Positions 1-14,856 of a DNA stretch of 64,000 nt are shown piece after piece (positions within the stretch are counted from its first letter, which is position 1; each line of letters opens with the position of its first letter). The DNA is taken from the NCBI GenBank assembly GCA_038502055.1, contig JAXRKN010000037.1, forward strand, positions 3,224,001 to 3,288,000, given 5' to 3'. The position numbers and the translations under genes are program-made. The DNA comes from Tanytarsus gracilentus (taxonomy: Eukaryota; Arthropoda; Insecta; Diptera; Chironomidae). The notes below the pieces were generated by a model. The model had not been told where the DNA came from and made no database searches. It worked only from the letters and a program-made list of their open reading frames with translations.

Positions 1-3000
1 ATGATGATCTGATAAATATCAGCTCAAGTTTCTCTGCATTATTATATGGTTTAAATAGCCAGAGATTAATAATTCATAGAAGAGTCGTAAAAAATGAGAG
101 AGAACAATTTCATTCGCTTCGCAACGGAGAATTTTCCACGAAGTCAAAGTGACGCACATCAGCTGGACACTGGAAATGTCTTCACTGATTAATAAATCCA
201 GTAAAGAATATTCATTAAAACTTTTTTTATGGCATTTAAAACATCCAGCAGGCAATCGACATTCGCGTCGATGTATATCGACTTTAATTAATGAATCAAA
301 TTTATGCAAATGCTGTTTATTTCGTTTCGTCTCTCTCCCTCTCCCTTCCTCGGACACTATATTAAAAATGTTTCTCGGATATTGCTGGTGCTGGCGATGT
401 TGCCTCAGAGATATAAAGCAGAGGCAACAATAAATAATTTACTCTCGGTCGTAAGGACATGCCAGAGCACCAAGTGATATTGTTGATTTCGATCAAGATT
501 AATCAATTGAGGAATCGATTTCATTCATAATTCTCTTGAATGGCTTTTCATGCTCCTTTGTGTGTAATTTGCTTCAATTATGGCACACGTTTCGCTATTA
601 ATCGACTGGATATCGAAACTATCTTATTATGTTGCTGGCGCGCTGCTGTCGTTTATTTCTGGTCTGACTCTCTCGTGAGCCGTTTTAGATTATAGCTCGA
701 TGTTAAGGTCATGCTGGTTGACTGACTGTGTTTGTCTATGATCGCGAGTCATGATTTTAATTTTGTTTTGCTTAAAATTGCTAAAATAAGTAGTCGAGTC
801 CAAAGGTGTGCGGACTGAGCTACTTTTTCAAATCTAAGTAATCAAAAAATTTAAATAATTTAAAAAAAAGCTTTTTTGATTAAAGAAAGCTTTGACGAGC
901 TTTATATAAAAACGAGCTTTCTTAAAATAATCAATCCGTTCTACCAGGACAACTAAAGCTCACAATAAAACCCATTAAATAGTTTTCATTGCTGAAATTG
1001 CAAACTGCCAACTTATAATAATAATCGTGATACACATTTATAGTGGAAAGGTGTCTCAAAATTGTGAAATAATATCCAAAATGGTAACTACTTAGGTACG
1101 GAAGTAATTGCTACTTTATGCCTCTCTCACTGTGTCTGTTTCATGTGAAGTTCAATGGCAGTTCATGTCTGAGCTCAAATTGATTTCAATCGGAAAGTGA
1201 ATTGCTTTGGGGTATGGTAATAAATGCGGTAAATTTGTCAAAATATTTTCAATTGAAACTACAATTACCACACATGGCTCTAATCACATGATAGGTGAGT
1301 CATAAATTTTATTTTTCTCTTATTCGCTTGCGCTGTGGTCATTGGTCATTGCACAATTTGACAAATTGACGTTGCTTTAATAATCTTCGCACTCTCCCAT
1401 CGGTCGGCCAACGACGACGATCAACGCATAGCATATAAAGAATGGTGAAATCCGCATACAATGTGCCTGTGTGACTGCATCGAATTAATCAATTGCGAAC
1501 CGCAAAGAGAAAAAAGATAAGGCATAGATTAGCTGCAAAATTGAATGAATTCATCTTCTTCCATATATACATTCAGTTGACTAATCAATTTGCAAATGTA
1601 ATTTCTGCTATTTTATAGTCAGTGCTGTGCACTCGACAGTGCCAAGTGCAATGCATCAATTTTATTTTCCTCTCGCGCTTTTTTTTCGACCGCCAATTCG
1701 ATTCCAATGAGCGTTTTTTTCCTCAATCGACCCAAACATGGTCTGACGTATGTGCCTTAAAGAGAAATGGCAAAATATTTTTATTATGATTTCGCGGAAA
1801 CCGATAACAACAACAATCTCGACCGAGAATTAAATTGAAAATTGTTGTTGCTTCTGGAAACATTTCGTTTGACTGCTGTTCAACTTTTTTTTTACGCGAA
1901 GCACCAAATAAAGAGAGCGATTGGTATGATGGGCATTGTGTGTATGTATCATTTTGCAATTATTATTATTTTCATCAATTTTGGACGTCGTCCTCATCGA
2001 CAATCAATTCGGGACTGATTTTCATTTGCTTCTGGGGTTTCTGCAAATTTTTTTAATGTTTAAGCACAAAAAATGGGAATTTAATTTTGAAAATAAAAGT
2101 CTCTTAAATTTTAAACTTTTAATAAACTGAAATTAAATTTTCACATCATAACTCGCCAGCAATTAATCACACCCTCATTATCACCACGTCAGTCGCAATA
2201 ATTCACAACTCAATTGCAGAAGAAGACATTAACGATGTCTCGTACATCGTGCAATTGAATATTATGGTGAATGTACAGTGCACACCATTCGACAAAAAGA
2301 TGTTAAAGAATGAAGGAAATTTTTTCGTTCGTTGTACGAGAAAGATTGCGAGCCTTATTTATGGCGATGAGAACAATTGCATTCTGAATGTTTCTTCAAC
2401 TCATCACCCATGCCTTTATGTACAGCCATGCTATACTGATTTTGTATATTTACTTAAAACACAAAATGATAATTATGGAGCTGAGGATGGAAATGCTGTT
2501 GAAATGAACATGAATTGACAGTTAATCATCTTTTAATTGAATATTCTCGAATAGTAAAAAAATGGGTTGATTTCGTAGACATGCGAGATTTCTTTTTAAT
2601 ATTTTTTTGAAGGCATTTTAGAAATTAAAATTCATTTTTTAATTATTAAATTAATAAAAATGCGCTTTAAAACCATCACTTAATATCATGACCTTCATCA
2701 CCTTAAGAAAAATGCATAAATAAAACCACGCATATAGTGAAGAATTCCACACGCGAGAAAATTTCATCTCAAGATTCTCAAATTTCACCTTTTTTTAAAT
2801 AAATGATGGGTGCTATGATAGTCACCCTCCATCTCACTCACCCATGAGATGCGCAACAAAGTGTTCCTCGAAAACAAAAATCAATTCATAGATGCTGAAG
2901 AGGAGAATAAATAAATAAAATTAGAATAAATTTCATCTCGCCGCATGTGAACACAGCACCGATCATTTATTTCTTCTTCACCTGATCACATTTATGGGAC

Positions 3001-5197
3001 TCCAAAACGATAAGAGAGTCCGAGAGAGCAGAAGGAAGAGGAAAAAAAACTAATGAATTTTTTGTGAGTGAATTAATTGAGAATGTTTTCGGCATTGATG
3101 TCACCTGACGCACATCGTGTATCACTTGACTCGCACAGATTAAAACAGGAGAGACGGACATTTGCGACGCATTGAAGTCACTTAAGAGTCATGAATGAAG
3201 GTAAAGAGAATACACAAGAACATCTTTTAGATATGCGAGTGAGAGCCTACAATTAAAGGAAATCGAGGAAGAAGAGAGCCAACGACGTTCAATGAAATCT
3301 GTTCATTAATAATTACACATGGAGCGGAGACGACAGATAAGAGCGAACAATGTGGTGTGTGCAGTCGATGTGCTTTTAACATCCATTGACAAATGTAAAA
3401 ATGTTATGAGCCCTTGTGGGGAAATTTTGTCTTTTTTTTGTGGCTCTAATTTAATCAATTTAGTGAATCGAAAAGTTTTGATAATTTTATAAAAAAAAAA
3501 TAATTAAAAGCTAAATTACCCTAAGGATGCAACAGAATCTTTCCCTTATGTTTATTTCTCCGCATGCTTTCTTATTGCACATGTTCTAGAGCAATTCGTG
3601 CGAAGAATTTTTGCTCTACTCTGCATTTTTCTGCCTCATTATTTCTGCAAAAATTCCATTTGACAGTTTAGAATGCTCATCTGTGTTACGCTGCACGTTG
3701 AGAGTATTTAGAATTTTTAATTAAGGAATTAAACGATGTGCGACACTATCTACCATCTACGCCTCTGTATCTGCCAATGATGCTCGATATTTCAATTGTA
3801 AGTGCATTGCTGTATCGTAGTTGCTCCGGCATATTAATGAGTTTTAAGGGAAAATAGCTGAATGCAGCCTGATTTGGTGCAGTAATTTAGCTTACAGTTG
3901 TGCACAGGCTGAAAAATTCATCCAATTTGCTCACGTATGGCAATAACAGTAGCGAAATACAATTTACGAGATGACATTTAAATGGGCTTGGAAATTTCAT
4001 GCATATTTTCATCTCATTATGTTCCTCGGAGGGTTGAGTAATAATTTTTTTAAGGTTTAAATCTTGAATTTTCCATAATCACTCCAATTATTCTTTCTCT
4101 CGCCGGTGAACTCCACCATAGCGCCTCACTCGAACATTATTGATGATCGTTGTCTTAATTGCACTCACTTCCAAACAAGGAAGCGCAATAAGAAGTCAAT
4201 AAAGCATTCGCACAAGATCCCAACAGTGTGTGTATATGCAAAATAAAGTGCATTATGTAAAAAAAGCGAATCGCGCTGAGAATCGAGATGATAAATCTTC
4301 AATCTGCATTTGATTGATTCGATTTCGATTATTTGCAGTTTGTGGCGAGGCATGTGAATGGTGCAACATTTCGCACATTGCAACAATCGACTTATTTGTT
4401 ATAAGAGAGTGAGTGCATGGCAAAGAAGAAGATATCTTTTAATGGAAATATCGATTTTATAAATAAAAACGAATAAATCAATGTCTCTCTCTCTCTCTTT
4501 TTTTCATGCCTCCTTTTTTTTCGGTGCGTATTGCAATTTGAAATGCATTTTTAAGTGAACGGACAGGCAGCGAAAAAAAGCTATTTTTTGTGAGAAATGT
4601 TTACATTTTTAAAGCGCTTACACTAACGCCGCCCGCCTTTTGACTCTCTCGCCTGCCTCTGCAGAGAACACAAAGGATGGCAATAAATTTGCTCTGGCCT
4701 GTCTTATGGACACCTCTTCATTATATTACATACATCCAAAGAGATATGGTTTAATGCGTTTTCCATTACAATTTTCAACCAAGCTCTTTTTTTCACATTC
4801 ACAATATTGAGAGCTGATAAAGTTTTAACCCGGGCGAGTTGCACATGGAAAAAGAAAATCAACAATCGGACATTGTTGTAATGCATGCGCTAATTTATCA
4901 TAATTTAAGGCTCACGAAAGAATAGCAACGTCCCCAAGAGGAATCTTAATGCATTTTTGTATCAACCTAATTTTGAGGATTTTCTTTTTTTTTATAAAAA
5001 TCATTTTAAGCTAAATTATTTTTTTTTAAGTATATTTATGTGACTTTTAATTTCAACTTGCCCACATCAAACTTTTTTATGATAGCCTCCAACAAAGAAA
5101 CGATAAAAATCTCTCTCTCGAATATCACACCAATTATAATCGATATGAAGGTGCAAAAAGGAGAAAGAGAAAAAAATATATAATTTATGGCACTCAC
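1..5197 (-). other. Intron of grh (partial), no further grh exon seen
   Basis: Non-coding DNA downstream of the first grh coding exon on the - strand. It begins at a GTGAGT donor (5197-5192) and leaves the window without an acceptor-exon pair that I can match to the Grh DNA-binding or dimerisation domains. It is AT-rich with poly-T runs and CT tracts (for example near 4483-4498). The only other item noted is an exon-like stretch on the + strand at 2220-2518. Confidence 0.6.
2220..2518 (+). CDS. Unrecognised exon-like ORF, possible terminal exon
   Basis: An acceptor-like CAG ends at 2219 and is followed by an open frame to a TGA at 2516-2518, about 98 codons. The first in-frame codons read E-E-D-I-N-D-V-S-Y-I-V. 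The product is cysteine-containing and not low-complexity, with the stretch CLYVQPCYTDFVYLL near its end. The frame is open back to 2126, so the acceptor is not strictly required. There is no in-frame ATG before the middle of the stretch, and I see no partner exon upstream. It lies antisense inside the grh intron. I do not recognise the family. It could be the last exon of a nested gene, a degraded gene copy, or chance. Confidence 0.25.
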
Positions 5198-6318
5198 CCA
5201 TTCAGATCGCTGACAATTTCCGAGACAACATAAACGGTTGTGCCATCAGGTTGAATTTGTGGTGTATATTGAAGATTGCCTTGAACAATCACTTGTGTTC
5301 CATTTAAGCATTCACCAGTGGAGGAGAAGAGTTCTAAACCCTTCGTCTCGACATCATCGTCGTCGTGAGGCGAGTCGGGCGTCGCGGCAATTGCAACTGC
5401 TGTACCGCCAGCTGTCGTATATACAACCGCCTTATTACCGTCTCCATAAATTAAATCTATTTGCTTTTGTACGTCAGGATTTAGATTATTGTCGTATGGC
5501 TGCGATGTCTTAATTACACCGCCATTTGAGGCATCATAGATGATTTGAGTTTTGCCATCGTCGATGACTTTTGTACCGTGTGCGGTGGTGGTTGTTGTGG
5601 CAAAGAGCTCTCCATTGCAATTCATTTTCGCATTCATACCCTGATCCATGGCTGAAGTGTTAACGATTCGTGTTAGAATGTGCTCACCATTCTCGTTTCG
5701 CGTAATAATATGATGCTCGCCATTGATTATATCCCGACTGATGATCTGTTGATTTTCGCCAACGATCTTCGAGACGAGTTGATTGCTTTCAATTAGACGG
5801 AATAGCGAGTCATCGCTAGCGCTAATTTTTGTGAGTATTTGTTGCTCACCGCCACTGCATCCACGTCCCTCGGCAAGTTGATCGATTCGCTGAAGCATGA
5901 CACCATTTGGCTCTTGCATCAACTCAAAATGTTCATCTTTCAGTGCATTATCGATTGATAGATCGGATGGATGTTGATTGATCACAATTTGATGCATTTG
6001 ATGTTGATGATGATGGTGGTGATGGTGAGACTCGGGAGATAATTGCTGTGTCGTTGCGGGATGAAGTGCTGGCGGTGAGGACGATGATGCAGCGTTCGAG
6101 TCATCGATCTTCGGTGCACTGCTGTACACGTAAACGGTATTTGTGCTCTTATCATAGATCTTTGTTTCATTTGCAAAATCGCCTTTATGCAAATCAAGAA
6201 CGCTAACGACATTTGTCATGGCCGTAAGCTCCGGCGGACTCGATGGCGGTGCTGATACTTTATGGATAATTCCCTCGACGGGAAGCTGCATATGATTCTC
6301 AGGCGATGCTGTTGACAT
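5198..6318 (-). CDS. grh: Grainyhead transcription factor, first coding exon
   Basis: First coding exon of grainyhead, a CP2-family transcription factor for epidermal barrier genes, wound repair and neuroblasts. The exon encodes 373 residues from the ATG at 6318-6316 and ends in phase 2 at a GTGAGT donor. Recognition rests on the conserved amino-terminal half of insect Grh: the block around MTNVVSVLDLH (residues 34-44), the motif IISRDIINGEHHIITRNENG followed by EHILTRIV, and the segment QKQIDLIYGDGNKAVVYTT. The CP2 DNA-binding and dimerisation domains are in later exons outside the window, so the gene is partial only because of the window edge. A histidine run lies at about residues 98-105. 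The large non-coding flanks fit the complex control known for this gene. No upstream 5' UTR exon could be placed. Confidence 0.9.
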
Positions 6319-9300
6319 TTTTTTATGATACTTTCACACTCACGCGGGATTAATTTTTTTTATCTTATCAAAAAAGTGCTTTTAAATCGCCATCACAATA
6401 CAAGCACTCACTTTATGTTTATTTATTATCGCGTCCACAGTTATAAATTTTATCGCTCTCTCACTCTTTTCTAATGGCGATTCTTTTCACTCACCTACGA
6501 TATAGAGAAATCTCAACTCTATACAAAAATGTTCCACTTTATTTTAGCGCGCGGAAAAACACGAGAGAGTTTCAGTTTTGAAATTTATTTTTATATTTTT
6601 GTATGTTGCACAAGGTAAAAAAATTGCAATGCTACAGAGAGCTCAATAAAATATTATTAAAAATTATAACTTCTATTTTAATGAGATACAGTTAGACAGC
6701 AGCAGCTACAAACTGCACATTATAAGGCACTCACATATACGCGATATTATTTCTCTATGGTATGCAAAAAAGGCTTTTTTCGAATTATTTGTCTCGCGCA
6801 ACACTTTACACATTTGTACTTGAAAGATTTTTTTTCCTTCTTAAAAGTTTATTTTTTATGGCACTTTATTATATTATTTATGAATGCTGTGATTATTTTC
6901 CACAAATATCATTTCATTGACTGTCATATATATATATTTGCATTCGAGAACGTTGCAATATTAAAATGTTATAAATGCACACACGGAGCTCTTTGTCGTC
7001 ACTCACGAACAGCAATGTGATCAATGCTGGTGCCAACTTGTAAACGACCTAGGCCAATTATAATACAGCACAATGTGAATTGTAAAAATATCTGAAATTA
7101 TATAAAAAGTGAAAGGTTTAAAATCAATTATTGATTAAACAATGCATTAGAAGAAAAAAAAATCAAAATTTTAAAGTCAGCATCGCTTGCATCATAAAAT
7201 GTTCAAAATTAGAATTATTGAAATTTTTGCATGCATATCTTTCGCTCTCACTCACATGTAACGGGAAAAAACTATCTCGAAAGCCAGTGTGTCGATTTCA
7301 AGTGTCTCAATATTGAGAAAAAGAGAATTTCCTGCACAAATAACTGTAATTAGATTCCTTGGGTGTATGCGCGCGCACATAGCTTTTTGTGTTCGCAAGC
7401 GATCTAATTGCAAGCCAACAAATGCATGCATTTTTAACTTCCTCGAAATTGTATCTGTTCATTCTCTTTTTTTCATGCAGACACTAGATGGAGAAGAGTG
7501 TGTGGCAGTTGTTAATATTCAGATCAGCTTAGACTAGGAGGCATTCTCTCCCATAGTGAAGCAGAGCAAACGATTAACATCCAACACATAATATCACTCT
7601 TTAAATTCATCCAACAACAACAAAAAAATTAAACATGTAAAATAGCAACGGAAGAAATGTGTAACGAGATGATTTTTCGTGTTACTTTTTAACTTGCGCA
7701 CTCCAAAGAATCCATTCACGGTCATGGATGAGGGTCAAGATGCAACGCATAGCTAATGATTTTAAATGCCATTCTCCACCTTTGGAGATCAGAGTGAACA
7801 ACGAGAGGATGGAGAATTGCATGAATGTTAAGCTGACGGGCACGCGGAATCACTCGCGGAATATCTAACATAGTGATTACATTTTGCAATTGAACCACGC
7901 CATTCTTAAGTCCACCCACACACAATGCCGTAAACATAAACATTCTATTTTGTGTTGATTTCGTCATTACACGATCACAATGGAGGTAAAATTAGTCGCA
8001 AGCTACTAATTGGTTAAAAAAAGAGCGAAGAATATTTTCGTTCAATAAAATTTAATTTATATTTTGTTGCACAAAGTCTAATAAATTTAAGAATGTAAAT
8101 TGCAACACAACTTTTCACACAATATAAATTCCTCTCACAAAAGTTTGAATTAATAAACTTATTTAACATATTAATTCATTCTTGACGTTCACTCATGTGT
8201 GTGACTTTCAATAAACAGTAAAAATGAAATATTGACATTGAAAAATGGCTTCCCTTCATTTGCGTTTATACATTAATTTTTTTTTCTCTTTTCACGGCAA
8301 TATCACTCCATGCATATAATATTGACGAATGGATTTAATTAATCTCATATATGCGAAATCAAGATAGAAATATAAAAATTCTAGGCAATTTCCTACACAC
8401 GACAGAATCGTAAAATGAATGCATAAATTTAAAATCGATCGTGATTGAGTCGCTTAATGCAAGAGAAAATTTTAGTGACTCTCGCAGTCTGAGCCCAGAA
8501 GGAGAAAAATACGGAAGTTGACTAATGCAATAATAAATTTTAATTTTATTTCACTCTTAAGAGTTTCGCATGTGAAAACAAATAAATGATGGAGTTATCG
8601 TAGATTTATGTTGCTAATTACGATCTTTTCCTCTAATCGTCGTTTGTCCATTGCACTTTTTTTATGACAAAAGAAAATTTTCACGACTCTAAAAAGCGAA
8701 AGATATCATCGCGAATGCTGGATGGAAAAAGTAGAAAGTCGTGAATTTCGCTGCATGCGAGTGTACATCGTACATCCATCAAAAATGGCAATGTCATAAA
8801 TTTTGCAATTCAACAAGCAACGAGAGATCATGAATGCAAGCGTGTGCATGATCACCAAAGAGAAAGAATTGAAAGAAAGTTTGTTTTTCTCGTGCGCTGT
8901 GTGACTGAATGAAAAATAATGATGATGATTACTGCAGAGAATGTGGGTTTGAAACTTCACAACTCCAAGTTGGGGAATTTTTTTATGGAATTTACAATGT
9001 TCTAAATTGTGTTAATTTATTTGTTGCTTTTTGATCCAAATAGATGGGATTTTTATTTAAATTACTGGAATTCCCTAAACAATTTTATGACTCATGAGTT
9101 AATAAATTTTCCGCATTATTTTTTAATTTCTCAAACGATTTGTCAGCTCTGCTGATGGAAAGTGAGCTTTTGCAAAATGAAAAATACGAATGAGTGAGTG
9201 AGAGAGAAAATTCAATTTGTATTATCGTTGCTACTTTAACATCATGCGCAAGTGAATTATTGCGATCGATGCCTCTTCGGCAAAACAACACCATCATCAT

Positions 9301-10831
9301 CAAGCGACGTCAGGTTGAGCGGAGAGCAATTATGAGGTGACTCGAACCAACAACTGCGGATGGTAGTAAGTTGTAGTAATTTGAAGATCGATAGAGATAT
9401 ACGGCCGCCTATCTTTTATGAAATAAAACGGGTGCAATAAATACGCGAAGCATGAGCTTCGATCAATAGAGAAGCAATTATTAAAATTGACGTTCGGAAC
9501 CTATCTCAATGTGATCTAACAATTTGATTCTCCTTCAGCCAGTGAATATTATTAATAAATTGCCTCGCACTGACTACACGAGACGCTTAGCGTTTAATTA
9601 ATTTTCTCTAATCAGTTTTTTGCTTCATCACAGCCGAAAATGAATTTAATAAAAAAATCACTAAAGCTTTACAATCGAAATGCCGCTATAAAGATGATAA
9701 TAAGCCTCATATGCTCGCACGATACTAAATTATGAGCTCATCTCGGAATGTCTCAATGTCACATGAGGACGCACACGGTTTCGGATTTCGAGGCTTATTT
9801 TGTTTATGATGATGGCAAAAAATAATTTAACACACAAAAGCAATATAACCGGACATTCAGCTAGAAAATATCGAGCCAGTGGATTTGAATTTTGAATGCC
9901 AAAAAAATTTATAGCGTATCAACAACAATATATTTTATCTTCTTCGACCATTTTAAGCATTCAAATTGGCTGTAAATAAGGCAGTAATGTGATGAGAAAC
10001 TGGAAATATTTTAAGAAGATCTTTATGATGACGATAAAGTTAGAAGAGCTTTATTTTTCTGGCTAAAAACTAAAAAGCCTTCCGTGCAAGTGCAAATTTT
10101 TTTAGACAAAAGGATGGAAATCTCTGAGGCCATAAAATTGTGTCTTTTCTGGGTAATAAAAATTTAAGATGATGAATTTGGTGTGGAAAAAATCCACGTA
10201 ATAAATTAAAAAATTTTTTGAAATACAAATTTCAAAGAATTTTAAAATAATTAAATCCGCAAAATTTTTTAACCATTTTTAGGAATTCCCATGTGTATAA
10301 GCAACTCAGTCACGATTTCTTTTGTGAACCAAAAACGAGCAGTTTCCTTTCAATTTCTGTCTAAGCATCCAGCACAAAACACAATGACACTTGATGCCGG
10401 CTAGAGAGATTCCCCAAATAATAATAAACAGACACGAAAAAAAACTCGTGAAACTTGAAATTTTTTTTTCACCCAAAAAGTCATCACAAAAATTCTCGTT
10501 TGGAGAGAGATTAAGGAGAAAGAAAATCGAAAGTGCTCATACGAGAATATCTGGTGGCTTATTATTGTTGTGATACTGCTACCAGATCTTGTTGTTCTGG
10601 TTTGATCCACACATTGCCTTCTTTTTTCGGCGGTTTCGTCTCGCGGTTGTCTCAAGCGGCATTTTTTTCGGGTTTTGTTGTACACACAAACCATTTCAAT
10701 GAGTCAGGTGGAAATCAATCTCGTTTTTTTCAACACGTTTTACTCTCTCGTAATACAATTGCCAATTCAAAAAAATCTCTCAGTATTTACACATCAAGCA
10801 TCTCTTCGTCTCATTGCTTCCAGTTTTACAG

Positions 10832-10948
10832 GTTTCGGTGTTCGCGCATTATAACATCGATGTTTGTGATGATGATGGGACACAACAAACGAGCACGTGA
10901 ATCTTCGGCAACTAGTCCTACAAATAACGAGACAAGGTTCAACAACAG
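10832..10948 (+). other. Exon-like segment bounded by splice-like sites
   Basis: A pyrimidine-rich acceptor-like sequence ending TTTTACAG (10831) and a donor-like AACAG|GTACAC (after 10948) bracket 117 nt. Inside, an ATG opens a frame containing GHNKRARESSATSPTNNETR. No matching exon was found on either side and the product is not recognised. It may be chance or an isolated first exon of an unknown + strand transcript. Confidence 0.15.
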
Positions 10949-13900
10949 GTACACTCACTGATCTAGTATTTCATGACGTACACGAAACAAAAAATATCTC
11001 GTTAAACTGGATAATTCTCATTGATGATTCTCGAAACGTGGTCGTTGGTGCTGGCTGTTATGATTCAGAAAATGACATGCCGGCAATTGTTGTGTAATTT
11101 TGTATCATTTATCTCCACTCTCTCGTTATGGTCAATTTAATGAATCCTAACGGTTTAATTTTATGCGTGTAAATATGTTGAGAGAGATGGAAGAAAATTT
11201 CAAAATTGACCTTTTCGAGTTAAGAGCGCTTTAAAATGCTAATTAGAACTGAGACGTTTCTTTACAAAATTTATTTGATTTTTAATTCCATTTAAAAATG
11301 TTAAAAGATTTTAAGGACTCGATTAATATTTTTTTAAATAAAAATTCTGAATAAATTCCAACATCATTCCAATGATGAAAATGTAAATTCAACATTTCAG
11401 CTGATACTTTTTCGAGTCCGTGTTTTGAGGAGATTAAATCGCCGGGCACAAAACAACAACAACAATAATCGTCATTAATTCTTCCATGTTATTTTTTTTT
11501 CGAGAAATTTAAGAGAATCTTTTCGGTCACATTTCGAGCAGCAAAGTATCTAAGCGACAAATTTATTGCTTCAATTAAATCGTCTTATTTTCTCTCTTTT
11601 GACGTGATTTCTTTTGCGAATGGAATCAAACATAACATTTTTGGGGTTAGAAGTCACTTAAATGCTGTGTACGTGAGTCTTTACTTAAATAAATTTCTGA
11701 TTTAGTGAAAGGCACGATTTTTGATGACATTAACTTTGACACGGTCACTAAACATGGTTATTGGGTTAAAGAAATTCCTCCTCGTTCGATTGACAATGGT
11801 GTGAGAGAACAAAAAACGACAATAATTCAAATATTTAGAATTGATCTCTCTGCCGTGAACATCATACCAGAATATTCTCAACAGAATCACAGAGATGGAG
11901 GATAAAAGACATGTCTAAAATAACATTAAATTATTTATACCCATAAAAAGACCATAAACATAAATTAGTCGAAATAAATTCTTTTTCGATTCTCATTTTC
12001 GTTGTCGTCGTTGTCAAGGCACAACAGTGAAAATAACAGAAGAGCTTAGGTATCAAGCGAGAATGTCTCTCCCTCACTCAGCGCACTCCAATCTACAACG
12101 CATATACCATTTGCTTAAGAAAAGATTAAATATTTGACTTTTTTGGTCTCTCTCTCTCTCACTCACATCGAGACGCAGCATTAGCCGCGAAAAATGAATT
12201 TCTGTTGTATATATTTGAACAACGTGGACATTATTTTTGTAGGTAAGAACATGATTTATTTAGTGTCGCTTAACTAAAACCTTTTTTCTCTCTCTCTCTC
12301 GCTCTCTTTTGTTGGTTCCATAATTATCTTGATATATGTCTTCCACAAATGTGTATGCAGATCAACATCCAATCTCATTACATGTAAAAAATGGTCAATT
12401 ATGAGTTAAAATTTGTTAAATCCGAGACTCTTTATAAGAGTGAATTTCTTTATCCTGAATATTAAACCACTTTCAGGTGACCTCATGCAATCAATCTTTT
12501 CAAGATCATTCGATAACGACTAATTGACTTTTTTTTATTCGGTTGAACGTGTACTCAGAGTACTTTCATAAAAGAACACATTTTTTTGCTGACTGTAATA
12601 AAAAGAGAGATTTTCGGACCATTTTACACATCATCATGACCGATGATTATTCTCATTTATTAAATGCTCTTTCGCTTAATTTCTTCAATCTCCATTCACT
12701 GTTCAGCCTTAAGAATCATTAATGCGTACATTTGCCTCCCTTTCCACATTTGGATTATTTTTTTAAATTTTTTATTAAGGAGGTGTCATGAGAGATTAAA
12801 GTTTTTGCATTTGAATAAAAAAAATTTGAAATTTATCAGCGAAATAAATCAAATAGCCTCAGAAAAATCATAAAATTTTTATATACTCAACAATTTCGAC
12901 ATGTCACAGCCTCAGTCGAGCTCCTTTTTAATTTCTTCATGGACGCATTTTAACGGACAGTGAAGTGAGGAGAAGATAGAGTCGGCCGTAAGCGTAAGAG
13001 ATTGAAAATGACGTAATCTCGGAAAAAACTGAGTCGAGATGTATATTGGTGATATTTCAGACAACGAAAAATCAAGCGTTTCGGACTTACGCGAGCCATC
13101 GAATTCATTAAAGATGCTGAATAAATTTAAACATTTTATTTTATATCTTTTTGAATTTCAACTCTTTGGGGCATTATAAAATCTTTTTATATCATTCAGC
13201 TCCGTTGCGCACTGGGGACCCAAAAAGATTTTTATGTCTTTTAAATGCTAATGATTTGCGTCAGATATTTAGCAGATATTGGCTATTGCACATTCAAACG
13301 ACGATGAGTCTCTCTCTCTCGCTGCTAATTGAATATTGCTTGAAAAATAAATTTTCGTGTTTGATAGTTTCAAAGAAGTATTAAACTAAAAGAAGCTGAA
13401 AAGTTTATCCAAAGAGCCGTGATTATTGCTCATCACGACAACAAAAATTCTCTCTCGACTTTTTAAAGCATGGCCCTATACACGGTAGGATGAACAATTT
13501 TTTTTATTTAGCACGATTAAATTCGTTCTCGGAAATTCTTGGTCTATTATGTGTTTACTACTGTTTGTGAATGAAGTATTTCTAGGAATTAATTTCGAAC
13601 GCTTAATTTCGAGGAATTAACTACTTAAATATTTGAATAACCTCATTTTAAAATCTTCAAGACCGTTAAATATTTTTGGCATTTTAAATTCTCAAGAGCC
13701 GTTGAAACACATCAATATAAAAAAAATATTCAACCGTTTCTGACTCTGAGCGTGTAATAAAAATACACAAAATACAAAGTCAAAAGAGAGAGAGAGAGAT
13801 GAAATTTGTTATTATCTTTCATATATTATTCTTTCCAACCCGCACAAAATGGGTATATTTGATGATGACTCTGTTCTTTTTCCTCTTTGCCTCTTTTTTT

Positions 13901-14835
13901 ATTTTTTTTGAGTTTCTCGAAAATGCGGAGATAGAGAGGAGAAGAAATAAGAAAAGAACAGCATCGAAAAGAGAATAAAATTGTGTTGGGGGCATAAAGG
14001 CAAAGCATCATCATCATCCAGCAGCCGCAGTATCAAAATGAATATCTCTCGAAACGAGGAAAATACACAATCATAATAACAGCCTAATGGAACATTTCTG
14101 TTCACATGCACACACGTATGTGTTTATATTGTGCCGTAATGGCAAAACAGCGACATCACAGCGAGATAGAAGTATTTTTGTGTACATACACATATATTGG
14201 AAGAAGCCATTCGATGGGTGATACTCTGAAGCTCTATAAAAGCTCAAATATTTACGTTCGAGAAGAAGAGGAAAAATGACACGAGATGAAGACGAACAGA
14301 AAAAATATTAATGACTTAAATAACAATCGAGCATAGAGAGTGACAACGATGATCCAAAAGTCAAAATAGTTTTTTGTGAGAAATAAGAGAAAAAGAGACT
14401 TCAATGCGTGTCGAAGAAGGTGCGGATGAGAATCCTCACGATGTTTTATTGAGATTCTAAGACACGAACGTCCTTTTCTCATAACGTTAGCCGCACAACT
14501 GAATTAAGTATATCACCTGATGACATTTCATACATCCCAAAAAAAAACTTGATTTTGAAGCATGTACTCGGGGACGAAAGATGATGAGAAAAAACCTGAA
14601 GCTCACCTAACAAGTTTTTTTTTGTTTTCGTGAAAAATTCCGGTTTTACAATGAAACTCACGTGGTTTTTGATTCTATTTGTTGATGATTACAAATTGCA
14701 TATGATGCCGCATGGTAAAGAGAGAAGATGAGAGCGTTCTTATGGAAATTTGAATTTTTATAAGCTACACGCGCGCTTTTAATATGAGTGACAAAAATTC
14801 CTCGAAATGTAATACTTTTATGAGAACTGCCAATT

Positions 14836-14856
14836 TTATTATTATTATTATTATTT
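14836..14856. repeat. ATT trinucleotide microsatellite
   Basis: An uninterrupted run of about six to seven ATT units in non-coding DNA upstream of grh. Confidence 0.8.

Noticed and set aside
10533..10961. 142-codon open frame on the + strand
   Set aside because: Ser/Phe/Cys-rich with no family resemblance. Only its last part, between splice-like sites, was kept as a weak exon candidate.
11705..11905. 66-codon frame on the + strand after an acceptor-like TTTAG
   Set aside because: No ATG near the start, no donor or partner exon, and no recognisable motif.
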